DNA of 64,000 nt from Hirudinaria manillensis (Eukaryota > Annelida > Clitellata > Hirudinida > Hirudinidae). This document shows, one piece after another, positions 46,749-57,311 of this stretch; positions within the stretch are counted from its first letter, which is position 1; each line of letters begins with the position of its first letter. The DNA is taken from assembly GCA_034509925.1 (NCBI GenBank), contig CM067526.1:13161010-13225009 (forward strand), written 5' to 3'. The position numbers and the translations under genes are program-made. The notes under the pieces were generated by a model, which did not search any database, was not told where the DNA came from, and saw only the letters and a program-made list of their open reading frames with translations.

Positions 46749-46907
46749 GAAAATTATGGCCACACTTTTTAGGAATGCCATGGAGGTGACTTCTAAGAGT
46801 TGCAGGCATTAATCACTTTCTTTTTCTATTCTTCCTGCATTTCTAACCTTTTTCTTCTCAATTAATTAAATTGCAACGAAGGAGTATTCATAATGTTCTT
46901 CGCTAAT

Positions 46908-47038
46908 AATAACAATAATAATAATAATGATGATGATGATGATGATGGTAATAATAATAATAATAATAACAATAATAATAATAATATCAACAACAACAAC
47001 AATAATAATAATAATATTAGTAATAATAATATTGCATA
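46908..47038 (+). repeat. (AAT)n/(GAT)n microsatellite
   Basis: An AAT repeat with an internal GAT block and CAACAA interruptions. Confidence 0.9.
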
Positions 47039-47490
47039 ATTTTCCAATCAAGAAAGAGTGGATGCAAAGAAATGCACAAACACTCTTGCCCACCCACACA
47101 CAAATAACACAGTCACATGAGACACTGGTTTAAAAGTGAAACCCCCACTTTGTATACCTTACGTGAGCAGAATAGCTGGGGAAACCCCAAAACCTTTTTC
47201 TCTAAACTTTGAACTTCTACAAACGTTTCCAATTACGAGCATGTGCAGTGGAATTTTCCAGAGTTTAGGAAATTTCGAAGATTTATTTTATAAATTTTTA
47301 TTTATTTATTTTTTACAAATATTTGTTTTATTTATTGCAATTCCTAGACTGAACCAAATGACCTCCCCCTAGGAACGGGTTACAAACAATTCTGGAGAAT
47401 CATATGTGGCTGATAGGAAATCTCCAATGAATATTCGTGCATATGTTATGGGAATAATATTGATAACAGTGATACTGATCTATCTCTTCA

Positions 47491-47491
<1 letters not shown>

Positions 47492-47564
<73 letters not shown>
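47492..47564 (+). repeat. Perfect (ATT)n microsatellite
   Basis: About 24 uninterrupted ATT units. It forms an inverted repeat with the AAT run at 47759-47822. Confidence 0.95.
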
Positions 47565-47565
<1 letters not shown>

Positions 47566-47755
47566 AAATGAATTAAGCATATTACAATAAATTTTAAAGT
47601 TTAAATTAAAATAGATTAAGTATTGAAATAAAATATTGTAAACCTGAGACTGTGAAACCTGTGAATGAATCTTGAAAGACCCTTGAAGGTATTATTTGTC
47701 TTTGTTTTATTTCAATGCAAACAAAGTACTTGCTGATGACGACGACGAAGATTGT

Positions 47756-47758
<3 letters not shown>

Positions 47759-47828
<70 letters not shown>

Positions 47829-47920
47829 TAGTAATAATAATAATAAATTATTAATAACAATTATAATAATAATAATGATAATAATAATAATAACAATAAT
47901 AATAATAATAATAATAACAA
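47759..47920 (+). repeat. Long (AAT)n microsatellite
   Basis: About 21 perfect AAT units, followed by about 100 bp of imperfect AAT. Being complementary to the ATT run 195 bp upstream, the two could pair in a hairpin. Confidence 0.95.
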
Positions 47921-49904
47921 AACATCACTGAGCACTGAGCGCCCAATTAGCTTTTAACCTATTCGTCATCATTAACGGCTACACATTTGAAAAAGAAAAA
48001 TATCATTAAAGTTATTTACACCTGCTAGTACACCCGATGGCATTAGGAATTGCTTTGGCACAGGTGCAACCGGTCGGGGTTTGTGCTTCTGACCGTGCAG
48101 GGTTATCCTGGGTGGAGTCTCTGCCCTGATTCCAAGAGGTAATGCTCACCAATACACCTCACCGGTCTACTAAACTACTGCGTTTTGCTCTATCGATCTA
48201 AAACAAACAATGCGAGTATAAGTGCACCTTTGGACGGAGGAAAGCGATGGGCGTGAATTATCGATCGGAGGTGAATCGATGCAAGGCCAATGCACTGACC
48301 CGGCACTGAATTGTGAGGGTAGTGGTGATTGGGCATGGTCTGGGTGGGTGGAACGATCGATGGATGATGGAGCAGAGGAGCAAATGATAATTGGCTGGAA
48401 AGTATAAGTTGTCATTGATTTAATTTCTTGCTCCAGAAGCTTTATCGATTGGCACGGAAGCGAGTACACACACCTGACATAGACATAGCGATGGTGATGA
48501 TGACGATGAAGAGGACGATGACGATGCCGTTGGTAGTAATGGAAGTAATGGCGGCTCTGGCGATCACGATGACTACGACGATGACGATGATTTGTGATCG
48601 TTTGACGAGCTGTCTTTTGTAATTGAGCTAATAGAGCTATTAACGATGGCGAACAGGTGGAAATAATGACGAAGAGTTATGAAATTAGTCAGACAATTTG
48701 CTGATTCCTTTCAAATATTCATCAGAAAAAAAACTTGGGGAATCTAACGACAACAACCACAAGCACAAGCAAAAACATAACATGAAAACATGGCTTTAAA
48801 ACATGGATACGAAACAAAAACAAAACAATGCACTGCTGAAATGACAGTAGAAAGAAATATGACGACATTTAACATCAATTGCCCAATAAAAAACCCGTCC
48901 ATTCAACGAATGAGTCTTTCTGTTGAAAACAAACAAATCAAGTTCGACTCACCGCCATGGCCATCATCGTCGTCATCGTCATCATCAACAACGACCTTGT
49001 AACGAGCGGAAGTAATTCGGCGACCCTGGAGAACTCTTTCGCTGGACAAATTGAGATGTCAACAACGACGACGGAGTCGGAAACAACTACAACTGGTTCT
49101 CAAAAACAACAACAAGTTGAACAAGCAAAGCCTTTCATAAGAACAGGACAGAAGAACGCCACAGACGCCATGGTCTTACTTTCGCGGGAAGAATTTTTCT
49201 CGACTGAGTTCTCGTAAATCTGGAAGCTTCTCGTGCACTTCTGAAGCTCCAGCTATTCCGGAGCGCTTGTCAGAGCGCATGTTCCCGCTCCTCGTCTTAG
49301 TCGTCTGCCTGCGTTTCAATGGCTGGAAACCCATTGGAATGGAATCGAATAGCGCTGTCCCTGTCGTTATGAATCACCTTTCGAGAAAGGAGGTTATTCG
49401 AGGCGATAAAATTAAAAAAAAAATAGATTAAAAAACAGAAACCAGAAGTTTCAGGAGAGCGCTATACAAATGCTTAAATTCACTTTTATTTGTTTTATTA
49501 TAAACAGTAGCGCTCTTAATGTTTTCAATCGTTTGTTTCAAGCTTTGCTTCCTATTTAAAGTCACTTTTATTTGTACTTATTTATTTAATACCAAAAATA
49601 TTAAATTTAAAAAAAAAACAAACAAAATAACCAAAATCTAAAGCCTGGGATCGAAGGGCGCATGTCTGTACACCGGAATCCCTTCCCCACGATCATGAAA
49701 GCATTGCGCGTACATGCTTGTCATGCTCCTCCCTGCTCCTTCTCGGTTTCTTCCAGTCTTTCCTTCTTTACTATCGATAATATTTCTCCTTCAACGTTCA
49801 TTTCCTCCTTCCTGACTGTTCCACCTTTCTGTGGAGCAGGACGCCTATTCATCCAATGAATAAATGAGCGAATGGGTCTGAATTTCATTCAGAAGAGAAC
49901 TGGG

Positions 49905-49985
49905 GCGAGAGTGAGTGAGTGAATGAGTGGATGATGAATGTGATGGCGAGTGACTGACTGACTGAATGAATGAATGAATGACGGA
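49905..49985 (+). repeat. Imperfect GAGT/GAAT tetranucleotide repeat
   Basis: Degenerate GAGTGAGTGAATGAGT-type units with GACT variants. Confidence 0.8.
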
Positions 49986-50666
49986 GGAGAGTAGCCAGTA
50001 CTTCGGTTTTCCAGAAGACTTTGACCAAATAAACGATAGAAAATTTTATGAATGAGTGAAAGAGTGGATAAAATGATGAAAACATAGCTAGTGAGTATAA
50101 AACAGAGAAGTAATGTGGCTATATTAGGCTTTATTAGAATAATCTTTAGTTTAATTGGCTTGCCTCAAAGTCGTAACCATTACCTCAAAAATAAAACAAA
50201 AAAAGGTTGGTCCAGCGCTGAAGCCGACTGTATTTGAAAAATTACAATGATTTCTACAGTTTTAATTTTATATCATTCTTAGATGTATACAATTTTTACT
50301 CTCAATCTTACATTGATTTGCTCCTATCTTTCCTGGTTGATTCAATAATATATAAACAATTAAAAAATTATATATAATATTACTTAATAAAAACATTTGT
50401 TAGAATATGCTCTCTGATTTAATACTTCATCTTAAATTCAAAGGTTTTTCGAAAAAAATCAACTAAAACTCTTTTAAAGTAATTCGTTTATCTTAGTATA
50501 TTTTAGTTTTATTAAGTTTAATAGATCACTCAGACGTTCTGATTGAGACTTTACAAAACAATTCATTTTTAGTTTTATGTCGGATTGTTGTTGTCACGAA
50601 GCTAGTTAGTGCCTTTCGTCGTCCAGAAGGGAGTTCGAGTATTGACGTTGATCATAATAAAACGAC

Positions 50667-51168
50667 ATGGGCGGTTGGAAATTGGAGGCATTTAAAGTAA
50701 TAGTTTTAACTTTTGTGACCGCCGCCTGCTAAGAATTAAAATTGCTTTGCACAATTATTTACGCGGTATCAGTAAAGGTGACATTTTTAAAATTTCAGAT
50801 GTCTCTCTACGTCTTCCTCCCGATTGGGAGTTTTTGGCTCTTTAATCAACCATACATCAGGGAAAAATATATTAATGAGAAACGGGTTAGATGCAATTAA
50901 ATACCATTTAGGAATTAGGTATCTTGTGACGAACAAATTTAATTTCTCTTCCAGAAAGAACTTTATAAGGCTTCATCCGAGGAAGCAGTGAGTTGAATCT
51001 GCATTTATAGCTGTTCACAAAATCCAACTCAGAGCATTCAGTCTCATAAAATAACTTTACAAACATTTACATATGATCGTCTAATTTCAGGGAAAGATGC
51101 TGGATGACCTCATAAATGAATTTGAAAGGAAAAATCAAGAAAAGCTAGAGGAAGAAATGTCTAAATGA
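50667..51168 (+). CDS. PET100: PET100, cytochrome c oxidase assembly factor
   Basis: Four phase-0 exons (50667-50696, 50799-50885, 50955-50987, 51091-51168) encode 75 residues; human PET100 has 73. The N-terminus MGGWKLEAFKMSLYVFLP matches human MGVKLEIFRMIIYLTFP. It is followed by a short hydrophobic segment with FWLFNQP, corresponding to FWVSNQA, and a charged helical C-terminus (KELYKASSEEA, NEFERKNQEKLEEEM). PET100 is a small single-pass protein of the mitochondrial inner membrane needed for complex IV biogenesis. The exons are tiny (30 and 33 nt), so the gene is easily overlooked. A possible ATTAAA lies at 51201-51206. Confidence 0.9.
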
Positions 51169-52315
51169 CTTAATCACAACCTTTCATCAAAAAATAACTC
51201 ATTAAAAGCGTTACTGCATTACTACTTGTAATTTGGAGGTTGCTGCGAGTCTGTGCCGTTAAACAAAATCCTCGATCGTGAAAATGAAGTGCAGAGACAT
51301 TTGAAAAATTAATCTTTTCCAATTTCATGTGGGATTTGGGGGTCATTTTGGACCTGACTGATTATGGCAAAATTAACTGCGACTTGATTATTAACAATTA
51401 GTTTATATTTGTTGACGTTTCATGCGTTTTAAATCCAAAAGCATTTGAACACACAAAGTTTATTGAGATAGCAAGTGCAACAATGTTCAAGACGAGATGT
51501 TTACGATGCCTTGAAAGTGAAACGTGGCAAAACTTTAATGAAGTATTAAAATCAATGGATTTCTCAACAAACAAACTCAAAAAAGGGCTAATCAATAAAG
51601 CTAATGAATGTTTATGACTTTTGATCAGAAGTTTTGAAAATCCAGAAATTTGAGATCAAAGAACTTGCAGATCAGACTTAGTTCTAAAACAAAAATCAAA
51701 AGAAATGACCTCTCTGCAATGATTGTGCAGCTCTGCCATTTTTTAAACTGAAATGAGATCTTATGGGGCATAAATAACCATAAGAATACGGGCAGGACCG
51801 GAGGAAAAGAGACTCTGATTACGAGACGCATGAGCTAAAGTCACAAGTGATGTGAAGAACGACAAACGGCAGGCATTACACAATGGTGGGCACTGATGTA
51901 TCACAAAAGAGAAGGGAATTGGTGTAGGACAAGAGATCATCAATGTTTTTACCAAAGATCCTGAAGACTCAAATGACCTTGATGCATAAAAGTGATATTG
52001 TATATTTTCACCAGACTGAAATTACGAAAATACATCAACAAAAAATCAATCTCATAGTTATTATAAATTCCACAAACAACAGAAACTATGTTTTGATCCT
52101 CAGAAAACATCAAGAATCAACACTCAAGCTTAGTTGGCCAACAAATGGACATTTAACTTAAAGAAAATTACCAAATGACTAAGAATCTTTGAATCTAAAA
52201 TACCATAAATAATACATAAAACCATCTTAGCTCAAAAAAACAAAACTTTATAACTGTGGATGCTACCAGCGTCATTGCAAAATGACTTTGCAGTGACTAA
52301 TGTAACGTACCGGCA
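51169..52315. other. Convergent interval between PET100 and FKBP11
   Basis: AT-rich 3' UTR and spacer sequence of 1.1 kb. Open frames at 51398-51955 are short, unconserved in appearance and lack splice partners; I regard none as a gene. Confidence 0.5.
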
Positions 52316-53765
52316 TCAGTTCTTTTTCTTGTTCTTTTTAAAGCCTTTCAATTCTTTCTTGGTGGGAAACTTCTGGTACTTTTTGTAGAGGTACATGACG
52401 ATGCAGATGGCGGCCACCGGTGCCACTAGAAACCGAAGCATCCGAAAGACGGCTTCCTCTGCAACTGGGTTCTTAATTGAAACCAATTCCACGTGGAATG
52501 TCAGAGTGGCGTCGGCTGCACGTCAAAATAATGTAAAATTTTTTTAATATTTGTGGGCTTGCATCTTGATGCATGAGTGGCATCTTTGATCGGTGATGAT
52601 TTAGAATGATGTTCTTATTTTGCAGTCTGACCAGAGATTTCAATTATAAGTAATTGACTGGTAATGAACCCGTTGACTTTAATCAACACTGAAACAAATT
52701 TAAAGAAACGAAAAAAAGCAAATTTTTAACCTTATTATAAATATGTTGTGATTAGGATGCAAAATAATAATTGAATTGGTACCCTGATCAATGTTTTGCA
52801 TGTACTTCCTATATTGTTTCATGAATCTAAATTTTTGATATTGTACAAGCGGACTCACCAGGTATGTAGGGAGGATAGCCACGCTCTCCATAGGCATATT
52901 CAGGTGGTATGACAAGTGATAACTTTTCCCTGTAAATGAATATCAACTAAAGGTTTCTATTTCTGAAGCTTGTGTTACAGTCAGAATCAATAATACAAAG
53001 TCTTAAATGAAATTAGGTAAATGGATATGCCTACCCAATGCACATTCCTCGGATACCGATGTCCAAACCTGCAGCACGTTTATCAGATAAATCATCAATG
53101 ATTTCATCATTAAGGGGTGAGTAATTGAAGTAAAATTTGATTATCAACTGGTAACTCATGCTAGAAGAACATTGCTAGTAATAATTTGTACTACAAAAGT
53201 AGGTCCCTTGCAAATATTGGTCTTATATTTACCTTTTATGATCTTATTTCCACCAAGCTCAAACATCATTGGCCCCTTGCTCAATGAGGAGTCAACCATT
53301 TCACCAGACTCCAGCCAGGCCTGAAGCATGTGAATATTTGTGGAGGTTATAAGATAACTAGCCACTTAGACAAGTAAATCTATTTATCACATTAGAACTT
53401 TTTTTAAAAATCTATTTTAACTGGTATGCAAATTAATCTATATCTGTTCGTTCTGTTAGAAGAAATTTATCGATCACACTCTCGCCAAACTTTTATAAAT
53501 TTAAATAATAAATTGTAAGGGTGAAATTTACCGAGTAGTGAATAAAAACTGTATCCCCCTGTTCTGCCTTACTGTGACATTGATCTGGTTTATTCTTAAA
53601 GTTCGAAAAAACTAATGCACCGATATTCAAAGCGACCGTAATAATCTTGAGAAGCCATCATCAACGTACCAATACTTTGGTCTCAATCGAATGCTTTTTT
53701 TGGTCAGTTACAGAAAATAAGTTCAAAAGTGCAATTGCAGATAGCGAGATGAAACGCAACTCCAT
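52316..53765 (-). CDS. FKBP11: FKBP11-type membrane-anchored peptidyl-prolyl isomerase
   Basis: Six exons (53765-53670, 53594-53532, 53320-53233, 53068-53035, 52929-52859, 52515-52316) give 183 residues; human FKBP11 has 201. It begins with a signal peptide (LRFISLSAIALLNLFS). The FKBP fold follows: GDTVFIHYSAWLESGEMVDSS, FELGGNKIIKGLDIGIRGM, GEKLSLVIPPEYAYGERG and LTFHVELVSI. A C-terminal membrane span (about MLRFLVAPVAAICIVMYLY) and a Lys-rich tail ending KKNKKKN come next. This layout (signal, one FKBP domain, C-terminal anchor) is specific to FKBP11, an isomerase of the ER secretory pathway. The normal aromatic at the start of the active-site loop (YTG in most FKBPs) is YSA here. One exon is only 34 nt. 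Confidence 0.93.
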
Positions 53766-54681
53766 GCCTGGAAACATTTTCAAACATAAGGAGCACGGAG
53801 GCCAATCAACTCAAAACATTTAAAAGGTATCTTAAAATTATCGTAAACTGTTTTTGCGATTGTAAAACAACTATATTTCCGATAATTAATGAGTTTTAGC
53901 GTGAAAATTTTTAATTCTCATATTTTAGTTATTGTTTTGCCAACGGTTTTTCCAATATCTTGTTTTGCTAGCGAAAGTTGAAGAAAGTGCTAGGTAAATT
54001 ATTTGTGTTACATATTCGCAGCATGCTTAATAACCATGATATCAGCAATTTATAATGAAGTCCATCCAATACATACATTTGGTTCAACACCACTAAAGTA
54101 ATTGAATCAAAAGATATAGGAAGATACATATATCAATACTGATAGACATTTTTTCATCAGTGATCCACAATCCTTTATAATTTGTAGGATTTGATTTTGC
54201 GTTTTGGCATGACTACGACTAATACTGTTATAATAATATTAACTTTTATCTTAGAATTTAATCTAGTCGGTGCCTAAAAGGTATGCCTTGCATCGCGCAG
54301 GGGCATCATATGTTACATTTATAACCAATTTTGTAAAGAAGTAATAAACAAACAATAACACATAATATATATTTTACAATTATAATATCTAAGCAAATAT
54401 GAAATAGACAAGAATTTAATAAACCTTAGCCAGGTATTTATTACTCAAATTTGTGAAAAATCATTTCTTAGGCATCGTGGCTTGTTTGAAAAAAGTTGAA
54501 AAAACTTCAAACAGCACAATTTATAAGTGAAGATTATCTAAACGAAAAACGATAATTCCGGAAATTACTTTGCAAAAGCCTGGGTCGCATGATGCTGCCA
54601 CATGACCAGATGGACCACAGAGCATATATTTTTATTTAAATTAGTTCCGTTCAGGACAAGTTCAGTGTCTTGAGCACGAAG
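53766..54681. promoter_or_regulatory. Divergent region between FKBP11 and cathepsin C copy 1
   Basis: 916 bp of AT-rich spacer. On the cathepsin side a TATA-like TATATTTTTAT at 54625-54635 lies about 38 bp upstream of TCAGT at 54662-54666, a plausible initiator close to the ATG at 54682. No promoter element is obvious on the FKBP11 side. Confidence 0.45.
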
Positions 54682-56973
54682 ATGTTGACAACTCTAATCT
54701 TTGGAATTTGTTGTCTAGCTGCAGTGTCTGTCAATGCAGATACGCCGGCCAACTGCATGTATGAAGACATTCGAGGAAAATGGATGCTCAACATAGGTGA
54801 AGGCGGTCATAACAACACTATAAACTGCAGCATGCCAGGTGCGATGAAAAATTTCTCATGATCAGTCAAAACAACTCTATTAGATGAAATCATGCTAGAT
54901 TAAGAATTCATCCTCAATTGAATTGCTTTCAAACAGTGGATGTCAAGACCACATTCAAGGTTGAGTTGAAGTACCCAAACATTGTTGTTGATGAGTTTGG
55001 GAACGAGGGAACATGGACGATGATCTACAACCAGGTAGAATGGACTCTAGGACAGAATTATAACCTAATAATCTCGCAATAATAATTTATTTTTTTTCAA
55101 AATAGCATTTTCAACATTGTACTTGGTGCATTGTCATTTAGTGGTAATTTCTTTCTTCTTTTAGGGCTTCGAAGTCATCATACACGGCCGAAAATTCTTT
55201 GCTTTCTCCAAATATATCGAAAGCAATAAGGAGGTTACAAGTATTTGCAACGAAACTCTGGTTGGATGGTCACACGACGTCTTCGGCAGGGATTGGTCTT
55301 GCTATTTTGGCGTAAAAGAAAACTCGAACAAGAGAAGGTCATCTTTCATCAGGCACCACGAACCTTGGTAAGTTCGGTGTAATACTCATGCTCACTGACC
55401 ATAAGATATGCAAACAGTTTTCTCCTCTCAGGATCCGTACGGAAAGTTTGCCTACATCGAATCATGACAACTCCCTCTACAAAGCAAATGAGGCAGACAT
55501 TGAGAAGATCAACAGAGACGCAAACATCCTCTGGTTCGCTAAGAAGTACGATCATTTCGAAAAGATGACTGTCGGTGAGATCAAGAGAATTTCTGGTGGA
55601 AAAAAAATAAGGTCGGACCTTTAATACAATTTTTAGTTGAACTAATTACCGATGATGCACAATACAAAATATGCATAATGCCAGAGAAATGGCAGACATG
55701 CAGGCGAAACATTTTCTTAATTCGAACACTTACGGTTAAGAATTTATAATTAGTTAGTATTTACCTATTTCTCTTATTTTTATCCATATTTTATTCCATA
55801 GATTTCCATCTACCGCGCCAGTCACTGAGGAAGTAAAAGAATTGGCTAACCAGTTGCCAGAGGAATTTGACTGGAGAAATCGTAGCGGTGTAAATTATGT
55901 TACACCTGTTAGGCGACAAAGTTAGTAGTCGAAGAATTTATTTGAACGATTTGTTGTTTGATATGGAGATGTTCTGGCTCTAACGATTGCCATCAATTCG
56001 AATCATGCACTTTTCGCAAATGAGATCAATTTTATTCAAGTTTTGGTTGTAACAACTTTAAACAATCGATTTCAGTGCATTGCGGCAGTTGCTATGCTTT
56101 CGCATCTGCAGCCATGAATGAAGCCAGGTTGAGAGTTGCTACCCAGAACAACATAAACGTGGTTCTTTCTCCGCAAGATGTTCTTGATTGCAGTCCATAT
56201 TCCCAAGGTTATTATACAACAACATTTTAGTCGTTCATAACAAAGAATACCAATTCAAACAATCGGAATGCTTCACAAATGCTAAACATTCTTTTTGATA
56301 GGATGTGATGGTGGTTTTCCTTATCTGATTGGTGGCAAGTATTCAGAGGACTTTGGAATGATTGAGGAAAGCTGTTCCCCTTATGAAGCAGTAGAGAATA
56401 AGTGCGATTTGGAAGCAAGGAAAAAGTGTAAAAAATATTATTTTACGTACGAGTATGTCGGAGGATATTACGGAGGGTTAGTTGGTATTATATATTTCCA
56501 AATTTTAGCAACTGTTAATTAATTATTACAGTCATTATTCGATTAACATTAATTAATCTATCATAGCTGCAACGAGGAACTCATGAGAATCGCCCTTGTT
56601 AACCATGGCCCCCTAGCTGTCAATTTTGATGTTGATGGATTGTTCAAGCATTACGGCGGCGGAGTCTACCATAGTACTCACAGTGAGTAGAAAATGTTAT
56701 TAATACATACCTTATCTTCTTTCATTCTTTTATTTTAAACTTTTTATTTCATTAATAACAGAAGCAGGTGAAAACTTCAATCCTTTCTATGAAGTTAATC
56801 ATGCTGTGGCTATTGTCGGATATGGAGTCGAGAAGTCTACTGGTATCAAATACTGGATTGTCAAAAACAGTTGGGGAGATAACTGGGGAGAGAATGGATA
56901 CTTCAGGATCAAAAGAGGAAGCAACGAAAAAGGCATCGAGAGCTTGGCTAGCCAGTCTTTCCCCATGTTTTAA
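54682..56973 (+). CDS. CTSC: Cathepsin C / dipeptidyl peptidase I, copy 1
   Basis: Nine exons (54682-54838, 54937-55034, 55165-55367, 55432-55611, 55802-55920, 56076-56207, 56302-56476, 56567-56682, 56762-56973) give 463 residues, exactly the human length. A signal peptide (1-19) precedes Asp20 of DTPANC, the residue that clamps the substrate N-terminus and opens the exclusion domain. The papain-like catalytic residues are Gln252, Cys258 (CGSCYAFA), His407 (VNHA) and Asn429 (KNSWG). The enzyme removes dipeptides from protein N-termini in lysosomes and activates granule proteases. Near the C-terminus the otherwise conserved ECxIES cysteine is Lys450 (NEKGIES), whereas copy 2 keeps Cys. The position before the catalytic loop is also unusual (RRQMHCGSC). 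AATAAA lies near 57038. Confidence 0.95.
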
Positions 56974-57262
56974 AATGCCTCGTTTACTTTTAAATACTAA
57001 TCATGTTAATATTTTCGCGTGAAATGGTGCAGTCTCAATAAATAGTACAACTTGAATTAACTATTTACTAAAGATGAGTCTTGAAAAGTTGTCAAACTTA
57101 TCAAATACGAGAAAAGTGGCCCACTTCATATTTAAGAACTGTACTTTATAATAGCAGAAAAATCGATTGGAAATAACAGTTTAATTACGTTATCGAAGTG
57201 CAGGTTTACATCCTGCGAGGTAATTACGAATAATCACATGATGATGTTCTTGTGACTTGCTC

Positions 57263-57270
57263 TATAAAAG
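57263..57270 (+). promoter_or_regulatory. TATA box of cathepsin C copy 2
   Basis: TATAAAAG in the context CTCTATAAAAGGTCTGGGCC, 49 bp upstream of the ATG at 57312. A start site near 57290 (CATTGTC) would leave a 5' leader of about 20 nt. The whole spacer from copy 1 is only 338 bp (56974-57311). Confidence 0.65.
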
Positions 57271-57311
57271 GTCTGGGCCCACCTATCATTGTCATAAAGG
57301 AAATTTGCGCG

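Larger units (their letters stand above)
39994..50666. other. 10.7-kb gene-poor, microsatellite-rich interval
   Basis: No gene can be supported with confidence. The stretch is dominated by ATT/AAT, GAT/CAT-CGT and tetranucleotide repeats, and by long artefactual frames that cross them. It may contain the promoter and upstream exons of the minus-strand membrane-protein gene; a weak candidate exon is listed at 45561-45829. GC-richer, CpG-containing patches at about 43140-43400 and 49240-49400 are possible promoters. Confidence 0.4.

Noticed and set aside
46416-47133. Poly-Ser, poly-Leu and poly-Met frames
   Set aside because: They come from GAT, AAT and CAT repeats read in different frames.
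51398-52161. Several short frames of 60-72 codons on both strands between PET100 and FKBP11
   Set aside because: AT-biased, no domains, no splice partners; they fall in the 3' UTR/spacer.
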